Shown here in pieces: positions 32,986 to 42,042 of a stretch of DNA of 64,000 bases; positions within the stretch are counted from its first letter, which is position 1, and every line of letters begins with the position of its first letter. The stretch spans positions 2,244,164-2,308,163 of the forward strand of contig CH672415.1 in NCBI GenBank assembly GCA_000153145.1, written 5' to 3'. The translations under genes and the position numbers were made by a program. The notes under the pieces are model-generated. The model made no database searches and was not told where the DNA came from. It saw only the letters and a list, made by a program, of their open reading frames with translations. The stretch comes from a marine actinobacterium PHSC20C1. GTDB lineage: Bacteria; Actinomycetota; Actinomycetes; Actinomycetales; Microbacteriaceae.

Positions 32986-34581
32986 ATGATGACTCCAGAC
33001 TCAACTAGCGTTCACGATCTTTGGCAGGATTCCGACATCGTCGTCAACGTCTCCTGGGGGCCGGAGAATCTGTTGCGCGCGCCAGTCCGGTGGGTGAATA
33101 TGATGGCCGATATCGTGCGTGATGCAAAACCCGCACAGCCCGCAAACATCGACCTCGTTCTCGTCGATTCGGCTGCAAACTTTGACCTGGTATCTGCCGT
33201 CCACAGTTCGGCCGATGCTGGGGCAGTTGCCATAGTCATTCTCTCCGTTGACGCGCCCACCACTGCTGTCTATGACGCGGCCCAGAAGCGCAACATTGCG
33301 CTGGCGTCTGTTGCGGGCGAACTGGGCGGAGTCCAGCTGGCTCGCCGCTGGAACACGCGACTTGTGCAAGCTAGCGATACCCGAGCCGAGGACGCCCTCG
33401 ACCTTAACGAGCAATTGGTACGATCTCTTCTCGCCAACGGCGGCATCAGTGGTGCTCTGCGCCTCGCTTTGCGGGCGTTGCCCGAATTCGAGGCCGTCGC
33501 TTTTACCTATTTCGGCGAAGTCGCTGGACACCGACATCCGTCGGCCCGGCTGATCGAAAACGTAGGAGGACTGTACGTCGCTGCCAAGCGGCTGCTCAGC
33601 GACAGAGACTGGGCTGAGGAAGAGCAACCGGATGGCAGCACGATAGTCGCAGGCACTATATCTGTAGGGCGCGACCCGGAAGCATTCCTCGTATTTCATG
33701 GCCCTCGCGCACTAGCTCCGGATGAATACCAGATCTTTCATCAATGCCAGATTGCGGTACTTCTTGCGCTTGGACGTCAGCAGACCTTTCGGCGCGCACG
33801 GCGCTCCGCGGTCGAACCTCTCCTACGAGGCGCTGAAGACGGGACCATGAGCCTCGCTGACGTGCGTAGCCAACTGCAGAATATCGGCTTCCTCGCGGTC
33901 GAGGGATATCGCGTATTGTGCCTCACGGTGCCTGCTGATCTCAGCGCAGGCGAACTCTGTTCGCTCGCCGAAGATGTACTCGAAACCTCGGGCACGCCTG
34001 TCGTCGGTGCGATAGACGAGTACGTGTACTGCCTGGTCGAAGAAACAGGGAGTGATCAAGCGCAGCGGTTGCTTGACGCTTGCAGCGGACGAAACCGGAC
34101 TGAGATCCAGATCGGCGTGAGCGGGGTCAAAGCCGATGCTGTCAATCTGCGAGTCGCGATGCGGGAGGCGCTTGTCGCCGCAGGTCAGGTTGGTGAGGGA
34201 GCCGGACCTTCCAAGAGTGGCATTCAACGGATCGAGAACCTCGGGATCCATGCCATGCTCGCCCCTCTTCTTAGCTCTGATGCGACGAGGTCGTTTATCG
34301 TTGGGTTGCTTGGCCCCTTACGCGACCGGGATATGAGCGAAGACTCCCGTTTGCTTGAAACGCTGATCATTTACTTCGAGCAGGGGTGCCACCCTGGTGC
34401 GACCGCGGCTCTCCTGAACATTCACCGACACAGTCTGGCCAATCGGCTTGATCGCATTCAAGAACTCGTCGGGAGTGATCCGCGCGATCCAGAACACCTA
34501 TTGACGTTCTCGCTCGCAGTAAAGCTCTGGAAAGAGATGGACGAGTCCAAGGCCCAGCATGATCTCGGCCGAATTACTTAA
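32986..34581 (+). CDS. PucR-family transcriptional regulator
   Basis: A 531-residue regulator. The N-terminal PucR ligand domain covers about 5-125, a central GGDEF-like/CdaR region about 240-400, and a C-terminal PucR helix-turn-helix about 460-525 (LLETLIIYFEQGC then NIHRHSLANRLDRI). PucR/CdaR regulators typically control catabolism of purines, amines or amino acids. The catabolic genes that begin 760 bases downstream on the other strand are plausible targets, though this is inference. The start could also be the ATG at 32989. TATTAT at 32953-32958 may be its -10. Confidence 0.85.
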   Translation: MMTPDSTSVHDLWQDSDIVVNVSWGPENLLRAPVRWVNMMADIVRDAKPAQPANIDLVLVDSAANFDLVSAVHSSADAGAVAIVILSVDAPTTAVYDAAQKRNIALASVAGELGGVQLARRWNTRLVQASDTRAEDALDLNEQLVRSLLANGGISGALRLALRALPEFEAVAFTYFGEVAGHRHPSARLIENVGGLYVAAKRLLSDRDWAEEEQPDGSTIVAGTISVGRDPEAFLVFHGPRALAPDEYQIFHQCQIAVLLALGRQQTFRRARRSAVEPLLRGAEDGTMSLADVRSQLQNIGFLAVEGYRVLCLTVPADLSAGELCSLAEDVLETSGTPVVGAIDEYVYCLVEETGSDQAQRLLDACSGRNRTEIQIGVSGVKADAVNLRVAMREALVAAGQVGEGAGPSKSGIQRIENLGIHAMLAPLLSSDATRSFIVGLLGPLRDRDMSEDSRLLETLIIYFEQGCHPGATAALLNIHRHSLANRLDRIQELVGSDPRDPEHLLTFSLAVKLWKEMDESKAQHDLGRIT

Positions 34582-34618
34582 GCCACACTCGGAACAGCCA
34601 GGGGCGTTGTGGTCGGTG

Positions 34619-35266
34619 CTAGCGTCCGCTTGAATCGACGTATTGTTGCGCGATCATGCAGTGCAAGCGCACGTCGCTGAGCAACGCCAGTGATTGGCTA
34701 TACGCATCGGTATCGGTCGCAAGCTTGGAGCGTATTTCCCCCATCTCTGCAGTATTCTCCACCAGATCGCGCCGAATCGATTCCCAGAACATTGGCGTTG
34801 AACTGTGGGATTCCCGAGCGATGTCGTTGGCACGCATCGAGTAAAAGGCGAACAACGGTGCAGTAAATAGTGGGACGAGGGATGGTCGACGAAGGTGCAA
34901 AATTGCGAGCGCTAGTTCCGCGCCGAGTCCGTGTTCATAGCGGAAATGCGCATAGAGCTCGGTGATCCGGGCGAGCAACTCTGGATACACGAGCGGATCA
35001 GCTTGCTGCAGATTCAACTCATACGGAACGCAGTCCCAGCACGCGCTTTGGGCTGCCGCGAAAGCCTTGGAGATCAGTGCTGAATCTACCTTGACTCCGA
35101 GTGCAACGATTCGACCGAAATCGGCCAAAGCCAGTTCGTCATTCGGAAGGGCGGCAGTCGACGAAAGGCTGCCGTTGAAATCAAAGTAAAGCACCGCGTC
35201 TTGCCGGTAGACATGCAGCAGGAGCCACGCCTCGTCTGTGCTGATTTGGGTACGGCCGACACGCAT
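34619..35266 (-). CDS. Protein of unknown function
   Basis: A 215-residue cytoplasmic protein. It has an N-terminal beta-rich part (ISTDEAWLLLHVYR, VLYFDFNG), a middle helix-rich part, and the pattern ILHLRRPSLVPLFTAPLFAFYSM, which recalls the LHLxRPxLxPxxD motif of actinobacterial DUF6308-type proteins; that match is from memory and weak. GGAGG is spaced 5 bases from the ATG. It ends 38 bases from the convergent PucR stop. No function is proposed. Confidence 0.6.
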   Translation of the reverse strand: MRVGRTQISTDEAWLLLHVYRQDAVLYFDFNGSLSSTAALPNDELALADFGRIVALGVKVDSALISKAFAAAQSACWDCVPYELNLQQADPLVYPELLARITELYAHFRYEHGLGAELALAILHLRRPSLVPLFTAPLFAFYSMRANDIARESHSSTPMFWESIRRDLVENTAEMGEIRSKLATDTDAYSQSLALLSDVRLHCMIAQQYVDSSGR

Positions 35267-35344
35267 AGAACCTCCAAGTATGTGTTTGTAACTCTAGAGG
35301 CTTGGGTGTCTCTCGACTTTTTGCTGCTCACGCATCGTGAATGC

Positions 35345-36661
35345 TCACTGGGATGCGACCGGATTGGGCGCGAGTGACGCACTCACTCTCTTGTGCCCGA
35401 ATCGGTTGGCGTCGAACGGGGTGCTCCAACGAGGCAACTCAAGCTCGCCGATAGCGGCGATTGCCAACTCTGCAGAAGCTGGTCCGAGTGTGAGGCCGAG
35501 CATATTATGTCCCGCAGCGAGGACAACACGACTGCTGGCCTTCGCGCGACCAATGAGCGGTAGTCCATCAGGAGTCATCGGTCGTGGCCCGACCCACTCC
35601 TCGGTCCGTGCATCCCAGTCGATCCCTGTGAGATAAGGCTTGGCGGCTCGAATTATTCGTTCAATGCGGCTCGCATTGAACTGGTCCATTGTGCCATCGA
35701 ACTCTACAGTTCCGCCGATGCGCAAGCGCGTGCCCATTGGGGTCGCGACAGCGTTTGATTCGGGCATATTGATCACATGGGTTGGCATAGTTTCGGGTGT
35801 AACGCTGAAGCTATAACCCTTGCCGGATTGAATCGGAACGCGGATTCCGACGCTCTTGAGCACCTGGGGCGACCACGCCCCAGCCGCGATGATCACGGCA
35901 TCCGTTTCCTGATCGCTGGTGTCGGTATGCACAACGACAGAATCGCTGTAGGGAGTAATGCTGGTGACTTCCGTGTTTTCTTGAAACTGGACACCGGAGG
36001 CCAAAAGGTGAGCGTGCAAATCGTCGATTAACGTCGACGGGTCGACAAACCACTGATCAGGCCAGTGGTAACCCGCCGTGACCTTCTCGGACACAACGGG
36101 AGCAAGCCGACGGATATCGTCGCCGCTGACCATTGCGGTTGGTGCGGCAAGCCCAAATCGTCTGACACCTTGGGAGACCACGAAGTCGCGGTGTGCGCGC
36201 TCAGAATCGGCGTAGCAGCGAAGGTTCCCTGACCGCGAAAGTGTCGTGGCAACGCCGATGTCGGGAAGCTCTTTGAACAATTCGAAGCTCCGCTTGGAAA
36301 GTGACGAAAGGGCTTCGAAGCCGTGCTCGTAGGCGCTGGGGCGGCAGTTGCGCGCAAAGGTGAGGAGCCAGCGGGTCAGAGCAACACTCGGGGGGAGATG
36401 GATGCGTAGCGCTGCGTCCTTTGCCAGTGAATTCACGAGTCCTGTGCGAACCATTCCTGGGGCCGGCATGGGGTTAGCCATCGAAGGGCAAATTTCACCG
36501 GCGTTGCCACGGGACGCTCCGCTTCCGACAATGCTGCGCTCGATGACTCGAACTTGGTATCCGGCGCGTACACCGTATAGCGCGGTAAACAGGCCGATGA
36601 GCCCGCCCCCGACGATGGTGAGGTCGGACACTGCATTGCTCTTTCTGTGGTGCGCGCTCAT
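35345..36661 (-). CDS. FAD-dependent D-amino acid dehydrogenase-like oxidoreductase
   Basis: A 438-residue DAO-family flavoenzyme (DadA branch). The dinucleotide motif VGGGLIGL is at 17-24, followed by the acidic end of strand 2 (VIER). Late motifs are DGLPLIGRAKASSRVVLAAGHNMLGLTLGPASA, typical of DadA-type dehydrogenases. It oxidises D-amino or secondary amines to imino acids. ATG 36661 was selected over the longer frame for the AAGGAAA site and the Rossmann start. Last gene of the minus arm, separated from the binding-protein gene by a strong hairpin. Confidence 0.87.
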   Translation of the reverse strand: MSAHHRKSNAVSDLTIVGGGLIGLFTALYGVRAGYQVRVIERSIVGSGASRGNAGEICPSMANPMPAPGMVRTGLVNSLAKDAALRIHLPPSVALTRWLLTFARNCRPSAYEHGFEALSSLSKRSFELFKELPDIGVATTLSRSGNLRCYADSERAHRDFVVSQGVRRFGLAAPTAMVSGDDIRRLAPVVSEKVTAGYHWPDQWFVDPSTLIDDLHAHLLASGVQFQENTEVTSITPYSDSVVVHTDTSDQETDAVIIAAGAWSPQVLKSVGIRVPIQSGKGYSFSVTPETMPTHVINMPESNAVATPMGTRLRIGGTVEFDGTMDQFNASRIERIIRAAKPYLTGIDWDARTEEWVGPRPMTPDGLPLIGRAKASSRVVLAAGHNMLGLTLGPASAELAIAAIGELELPRWSTPFDANRFGHKRVSASLAPNPVASQ

Positions 36662-36730
36662 GATTGCTTTCCTTCGGTTCCAGCGTTTGTGGAACTGATC
36701 GAGTGGTCTTCGTTGTGGCGTCGTGCGAAT

Positions 36731-36768
36731 CCGGTGTGCCACACGAACTAGTTCGCATAGCACACCGG
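36731..36768 (-). promoter_or_regulatory. Intercistronic hairpin between binding protein and oxidoreductase
   Basis: CCGGTGTGC and GCACACCGG form a perfect 9-bp outer stem, enclosing the palindrome CGAACTAGTTCG (36744-36755). It sits just after the solute-binding protein stop. It may stabilise that mRNA 3' end or end part of the transcription before the oxidoreductase gene. Confidence 0.7.
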
Positions 36769-36774
36769 GAGGTG

Positions 36775-37602
36775 CTAACTAATGTCTTCGTCGAACCATT
36801 CGATGCTGATCTTGGCGTACGTGCCATCTTCGCGAATGCTGACGAGCGCCTCGTCGATTGCCTTGCGAAGCTCAGGGTTGTCCTGATTCACGGGGATTGC
36901 TGCGGTGTCTGGAAGAAGAACGTCACCGACGGACTTGATCTCCAAGTTGGCGCTCTTGGCAAGGAACTTTCCAATGAAGCCTTGAGCGATAACACCGTCC
37001 ACTCGACCAGCAGCTAGATCGCGCAGGGCATCTACGGTTGCCTGATAGGTCGTGATGTCAGCTACTCCATCAAGCGTGCGTGCGTAGGTTTCGAACGTGG
37101 TTCCGAGAGCGACGCCGAGGGTCGAATCAGAAAGGTCGGCAACACTGTTGATCGTCGCATCGTTGCGTACGAAAAGGCTGGCACCAGTTTCATAGTAATT
37201 TTCAGTGAAATCGACGGTTTCTTTACGCTCGTCTGTTGCCGTCATCGATCCGATGATGGCGTCGAATCGATTGCTCGCGAGACCTGCGACCAAAGTCGTG
37301 AACGCTCCAGTGACGGGCTCAGCCTCTAGCCCAAGTTCATTGGCGATCGCTCCGCAGATGTCGACATCAAAACCGACCAGCGTGTTGGACTCGTCAAAAA
37401 AGTTGAATGGGCGGTACTCACCGCTCATCGCGCAAATGAACTTGCCGGGTTCAACTGTCGTGAAGGCGGCTTCAGCGACCGATTTCGTCGGCTCATCTGC
37501 TGCTGAGGTTGAACAAGCGCTGACGCTCAGGAATAGTCCAGCAACGATAGTCGCGGCGGCGATGCGGCGACCAATAGAAGCGTGCGGGTGGCGGATATTC
37601 AT
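36775..37602 (-). CDS. Amino-acid ABC transporter substrate-binding lipoprotein
   Basis: A 275-residue SBP_bac_3 (cluster F) protein. The signal peptide ends SVSAC with lipidated Cys30. The binding domain opens with the family motif FICAMSGEYRPFNFFDE, then GFDVDICGAIANELG, DAIIGSMTATDERKE and a GTTFETY second-lobe motif. It should pair with the permease and ATPase genes at 45055-46492 on the plus strand, since no other such membrane components are in the window. Ligand unknown; the genes around suggest a basic or cyclic amino-acid derivative. Confidence 0.9.
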   Translation of the reverse strand: MNIRHPHASIGRRIAAATIVAGLFLSVSACSTSAADEPTKSVAEAAFTTVEPGKFICAMSGEYRPFNFFDESNTLVGFDVDICGAIANELGLEAEPVTGAFTTLVAGLASNRFDAIIGSMTATDERKETVDFTENYYETGASLFVRNDATINSVADLSDSTLGVALGTTFETYARTLDGVADITTYQATVDALRDLAAGRVDGVIAQGFIGKFLAKSANLEIKSVGDVLLPDTAAIPVNQDNPELRKAIDEALVSIREDGTYAKISIEWFDEDIS

Positions 37603-37667
37603 GTGATTCTCATTTCTATTTCTCGGATGTGCGGCTTATCAATCGGAATTGGTGCTTGTCGTAATAG

Positions 37668-39470
37668 TCAGTGGTCGGTAGATGCTCGGAGTTCGTTGGT
37701 GCGGGCGACGTCGACGGCGCCGTTTTCGTCGAGAGCAACACCGTATTGAGTTCGTGCCGCGGCAGCATCGATATACCCGAGCATCGCGTCGTGGGCGACC
37801 CTGGCTGGCTCGCGTTTCCACGGGTCGTCATAGCCTCCGCCACCTGGGGCATAAAAGGTCACCGTATCGCCATAGTTGAGGTCGAGTGTCGGGCCAGCCT
37901 GATTCGCTAGAACGTGCTCGTTTTCATCGCCCTCATTGATGACCCAGCGGCTACCAAGACCCTGACCTCCGCCGAACAATCCGTTAGGCGCATTCACGGA
38001 TCTTTGAGACGTGTGTGAGAACTTCACGTCGTGGCCGAGTGCCTGCCAAGAAAGGATGACGCCAAGCCCCCCGCGATTTCGCCCGGGTCCTGCGGAGCCA
38101 GGGCGCAGTTCCTTACGCAAGTAACGCACAGGACCTTCGATCTCTAGGCTTTCAACTGAAGGGCTTGCAACGTTTGTAATCCACCCCGGCATCCCGTTTA
38201 GCCCGTCTAGTGTTGAGCGAGCGCCGAGCCCTCCCACGCTTGGTCCGGTACCGTTTCCCCACGACCGGCGGCCAGAAACATCTCCCCCGTTGGGGTGAGT
38301 GTCGTGGTTTATCGCGGACGCGACGCAGTAGATCATGCCGCAGGAGTTGGCGACAACCGCATCGGGAACTGCCGGGGCTAGCGCTTCGAAAACCAGATCG
38401 ACAATTTGGTGAGTTACTGCCATCCGCTGGTAGACCGCTGCAGGAAAACGCGGGTTCACAAGGGAGCCTTCTGGGGCGACTATGTGGACAGGGTTTGCCG
38501 AGCCCTCATTCTTGGGGATATCGGCGGGCAGTAGAGCAAGTAGCCCGAATAGACTCGCCGAGATCGTGGCAGACATTGGGCAGTTGATTGGTCCCGCAAC
38601 CGAATCGTCTGTTCCGGTGAAATCGAAAGTAATCTCGTCATCCGCGACGATCACGGTGAGGGCTAACTTGACTGGGCCGCACATGCTGCCATCTTCGAGA
38701 AGGTTCGTCGCGGCGTAATAGCTGCCGTCGGCGATCTGGCGAATGTACGCGCGCGTGCGACGCTCGGCGTAGTCGATTTGGCTGTCGATCGCTTCATCGA
38801 TGACGGCTAGTCCGTATTTCTCTATAAGGGCAAGAAAGCCGTTCGAGCCGACTTTTGCTCCAGCAACCTGGCCAAGTATGTCCCCACGCTGTTCATACGG
38901 AGCGTTGGTGTTTGCGAGGATCAGCTTGAATAACTGCTCGTCGAGAACGCCTTCGTTGAAGAGCTTTATCGGAGGGATGCGTAGCCCTTCCTCAAATATT
39001 GTTGTGTGCCAACCTTCAGGGTCGTTGCCACCGGAGCCGGCCAGGTGGGCGAAAATTGTTGAGAATCCGACGAGTTGATCGCGGAGAAAAATCGGGTAGT
39101 ACACGATGAAGTCTGAGGTGTGGTGGGCTCCAACGCTGCCGCCCACGTAGGGGTCATTGGTCAGAATGACATCACCGGGTTTCATAGCAGACGCAGGAAT
39201 GTGCTCCTCGAGCATTGCTCGAAGACACGGGCCAAGTGCATTGAGATGAACCGGGATATTAGCGCCCTCTGCAATTAGTCTCCCGGATACGTCAAAGATC
39301 GAGGAAGAGCAATCCTTTCCTTCCTTGAGCAGGAGCGAGTAGCTCGTTCGCTCCATGGTGTCGGTCATCTGTTCCGCGAGAGACTCAAGTGCGCTCCGGA
39401 CAACCTCTACGGTGATGACGTCGAGGTAAACTCGGTCTCCGTTGTGTGGTGGGACGTTGGTGGTCGGCAT
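37668..39470 (-). CDS. hyuB: Hydantoinase B / oxoprolinase beta-type subunit
   Basis: A 600-residue HyuB family protein with the conserved MTDTMERTSYSLLLKEGKDCSSSI start region (Glu and Asp expected for metal binding), the LTNDPYVGGSVGAHHTSD metal-site motif, and the C-terminal GRNRGGLGV. With HyuA it forms an ATP-dependent amidohydrolase or carboxylase. Members include N-methylhydantoinase, 5-oxoprolinase, caprolactamase and acetone carboxylase. The two subunits are in separate genes whose stop and start share one base. Confidence 0.9.
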   Translation of the reverse strand: MPTTNVPPHNGDRVYLDVITVEVVRSALESLAEQMTDTMERTSYSLLLKEGKDCSSSIFDVSGRLIAEGANIPVHLNALGPCLRAMLEEHIPASAMKPGDVILTNDPYVGGSVGAHHTSDFIVYYPIFLRDQLVGFSTIFAHLAGSGGNDPEGWHTTIFEEGLRIPPIKLFNEGVLDEQLFKLILANTNAPYEQRGDILGQVAGAKVGSNGFLALIEKYGLAVIDEAIDSQIDYAERRTRAYIRQIADGSYYAATNLLEDGSMCGPVKLALTVIVADDEITFDFTGTDDSVAGPINCPMSATISASLFGLLALLPADIPKNEGSANPVHIVAPEGSLVNPRFPAAVYQRMAVTHQIVDLVFEALAPAVPDAVVANSCGMIYCVASAINHDTHPNGGDVSGRRSWGNGTGPSVGGLGARSTLDGLNGMPGWITNVASPSVESLEIEGPVRYLRKELRPGSAGPGRNRGGLGVILSWQALGHDVKFSHTSQRSVNAPNGLFGGGQGLGSRWVINEGDENEHVLANQAGPTLDLNYGDTVTFYAPGGGGYDDPWKREPARVAHDAMLGYIDAAAARTQYGVALDENGAVDVARTNELRASTDH

Positions 39471-41578
39471 CAGATGCTCCTTAAGGAACTCGAAAAGTTG
39501 TCGGACGATTTGTGATCGGACGGCAGCGCTGGCTCGAGATCGTAGATAACTAGGCTGCCGTCCGCAGCCGGTTCGAGCAGAAATCTTGGCGGCACGACGA
39601 GTGTGCTTCCCGACTCTTCGATAACGGCGGGGCCCGCAATGGAATCACCCTTCCGGATGTGGTCGCGCGCGAATACCGGGGTCTCCAGCCACGACCCGAA
39701 GAAGGCTTGCCGCGTTGTTGTGGGAATCGGAGAGGAACCATCACTCGCGGAGGCGAGGGGCACAGCTCGGGGGCGAAATGCAGAGCCTATACCTGTGACG
39801 CGAATGTTGACCAGTTCAACGGGGTCGGTCAGGGAAGCATGACCATATCGGGTTCGGTGCAAACGGTGGAACTCGTGACGCAACTGAAGCAGGGTGGCTG
39901 GGGTAACTTCGCCTGACGGGCACGGGACGATAAGTTCGAAAGTTTGGCCAACGTAGCGCAATTCGACTAGGCGACTCAGTTTTCGGGCGCCCTCGGGAAC
40001 ATTGTCTTCCGCGAGTTGTGCAGTGCATCCGGTTTCGAGCGTCTCGAACGCCTGATTCAGCTGCGAAACATCAGTCTCGGCGAGCGAAGTAAGGAACGAA
40101 GCCAGAACGTCATGTCTTTGGTCTGTGAGCAGCAGGCCAAGCGCCGAGCTATTGCCGGGGTTGCGCGGAATCACGAGACGAGGAGTACCGAGTTCGTGGG
40201 CAAGGGGAGCCGCAATGAGGCCTCCCGCTCCACCGAAAGCAATGAGCGCCATGTCCCGCGGATCGTGACCTCGAGCGATCGTGAGGCGTCGGATGGCACG
40301 AAGCGATGCGGCGGCAGCAAGGGCCATGATTCCATTCGCCACCGCAGAATTCGACAGACCCAAGACAGTCGATATCGTCTCAATCGCGCGCTCAGCGGAC
40401 AGCCGGTCAAGTGTGCGTCGTCCGCCGAGGAACGCGCTCTGCCCGAGATATCCAAGGAACAAGGCAGCGTCGGTGACGGTCGGACGAGTTCCGCCCTCGT
40501 TATAGCAGGCAGGTCCGGGGTGTGCGCCGGCGCTTTCTGGCCCGACGCGTAGGGCACCACCGTCGTCAACCCAGGCGATTGATCCACCGCCGGCTCCGAT
40601 TGGGTCGACCTCGATTGTCGGCTGCTGCACGGGGTGTCCCTGCATGGCATCGCTTGGGACCTCGATCGGGGCCCCGTCGAGGAGGAGCGCGACATCAGTG
40701 CTCGTGCCGCCCATGTCGAGAGTGATTGCCGCTGGCATCTCGAGTGTCTTCGCGATGGCAGCTCCAGCGATTACTCCTGCGACCGGTCCCGAGTTGGTGA
40801 CACGAATCGGGCGTTGTCGAGCGGCCTCGAACGACATCGAGCCACCGTTGCCCTGCATTGTTAGGAGCACCGCGTTAATGCCGATACGACGCAACTCCTC
40901 TTCGAGATGCTTGAAGTGCTCAGCGAGCCGTGGTTTTACGAAGGCATCGACGCTCGCAGTGCTAGCGCGTTCGAACTCGCCGATGGTCGGGCTGAGCGTC
41001 GAGGAAACGGAGATGTAGGCACCTGGCAACGACTCCGAGACGAGCGTTGCGATGCGTTGCTCGTGCACGTCATTCTTGTACGAATGCAGCAGACAGATCG
41101 CTACCGACTCGACGCCCCGTTCCGCAAACGACGCGATTGCGCCATGAACATCCGCCTCGTGAAGTTGCTGCACTATGTTTCCGCGGAAGTCGATGCGTTC
41201 GCGAACGCCCAGGCGTAGGTCGCGAGGGATGAGCGGCGCAGGCTGTTCCCACTGAACGTTGTAGATGCTGCCCTTACGGTGCGAGCGCCCCAGTTCGAGC
41301 ACATCGGTAAAGCCAGCGGTGGTGATGAGCCCGCTGATGGTGGCATCACCTTGGATGATGCGGTTGACCATCACAGTCGTACCGTAGACCACGGTAGAAA
41401 CGTCGTCGGGGCTAGCGCTAGCGGTGTCCAGTACCCGAGTAATGCCGTTCAGGACGCCAATAACAGGGTCGCTCGGAGTTGAAGATACCTTGTCGACCCA
41501 GACCTTCCCCGATTCTTCGTCGAGTAGCACTAAGTCGGTATGGGTGCCGCCTGTGTCGATGCCCAATCTGTAGGTCAC
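39470..41578 (-). CDS. hyuA: Hydantoinase A / oxoprolinase alpha-type subunit
   Basis: A 702-residue HyuA family ATPase subunit. N-terminal GIDTGGTHTDLVLLD is the phosphate-binding motif of the actin-like ATPase fold, and TLDMGGTSTDVALL and FGGAGGLIAAPLA are the later ones. It couples ATP to opening of a cyclic amide in the HyuB partner. GTG start at 41578 with GAGGA upstream. It opens the minus arm of the catabolic island and is divergent from kdd. The substrate is not determined by sequence alone. Confidence 0.9.
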   Translation of the reverse strand: MTYRLGIDTGGTHTDLVLLDEESGKVWVDKVSSTPSDPVIGVLNGITRVLDTASASPDDVSTVVYGTTVMVNRIIQGDATISGLITTAGFTDVLELGRSHRKGSIYNVQWEQPAPLIPRDLRLGVRERIDFRGNIVQQLHEADVHGAIASFAERGVESVAICLLHSYKNDVHEQRIATLVSESLPGAYISVSSTLSPTIGEFERASTASVDAFVKPRLAEHFKHLEEELRRIGINAVLLTMQGNGGSMSFEAARQRPIRVTNSGPVAGVIAGAAIAKTLEMPAAITLDMGGTSTDVALLLDGAPIEVPSDAMQGHPVQQPTIEVDPIGAGGGSIAWVDDGGALRVGPESAGAHPGPACYNEGGTRPTVTDAALFLGYLGQSAFLGGRRTLDRLSAERAIETISTVLGLSNSAVANGIMALAAAASLRAIRRLTIARGHDPRDMALIAFGGAGGLIAAPLAHELGTPRLVIPRNPGNSSALGLLLTDQRHDVLASFLTSLAETDVSQLNQAFETLETGCTAQLAEDNVPEGARKLSRLVELRYVGQTFELIVPCPSGEVTPATLLQLRHEFHRLHRTRYGHASLTDPVELVNIRVTGIGSAFRPRAVPLASASDGSSPIPTTTRQAFFGSWLETPVFARDHIRKGDSIAGPAVIEESGSTLVVPPRFLLEPAADGSLVIYDLEPALPSDHKSSDNFSSSLRSI

Positions 41579-41719
41579 TGTGGAAATCCTCTTGCTTGGA
41601 AACGCTTGTCTGAAGCGCCGTGGTGCTCGGAAACTGTGGACACTTTTTGCTTGGGACTTATCTCAACAGCGCATCGCAACCGCGGCAAGCGACGGATACC
41701 CCGACCTTGATCGGCTTGA

Positions 41720-41735
41720 CTGGACAATTGTCCAG
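41720..41735. promoter_or_regulatory. Perfect 16-bp palindrome, probable operator
   Basis: CTGGACAATTGTCCAG is perfectly symmetric with no spacer. It lies about 140 bases before hyuA and 108 bases before the kdd -35. The TetR regulator in the plus arm (44310) or the PucR regulator (32986) is the likely binder. Confidence 0.6.
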
Positions 41736-41842
41736 CGAAGGGCCGTGGCGTTGAATGTGAGCAAACATCACTGGCGCAAAGCGGTGCGAGTCGAAGAATC
41801 GCGCATCACAACCGAAGCGTCTTCTGGACCTGAGATGCGCTG

Positions 41843-41871
41843 TTGACAGTCCCTATCGGCAACACTAGGCT
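41843..41871 (+). promoter_or_regulatory. Promoter of the kdd operon
   Basis: TTGACA (41843-41848), 17-base spacer, TAGGCT (41866-41871). The -35 is a perfect consensus. GTTCAATAGAAC at 41893-41904 is close to the expected transcription start and may be an operator. Confidence 0.6.
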
Positions 41872-42042
41872 CCTGGTAACTCCTTACTGGTCGTTCAATA
41901 GAACATGAATTGACGTGGTGCGTATGCGCGTCTTGGCCGCAAGGGGCAATGGTCTCAACGATGAAACTGTCTCGATGAAAGGACTGCGCGTGCACTCTCT
42001 CGGTATCCAATGTCTGCCCCTCTCAAATTTGGGAGGCTTACG

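Larger units (their letters stand above)
41579..42042. other. Divergent regulatory region of the catabolic island
   Basis: About 460 bases between hyuA and kdd with no credible gene. It contains a perfect 16-bp palindrome (41720-41735), a strong plus-strand promoter (41843-41871) and a small inverted repeat downstream (GTTC-AATA-GAAC, 41893-41904). The kdd leader is about 165 bases long. No minus-strand promoter could be assigned confidently. Confidence 0.6.

Noticed and set aside
34582-34618. Terminator hairpin between PucR and the unknown gene
   Set aside because: The only pairing seen (GCCACAC with GTTGTGG) is short and imperfect.
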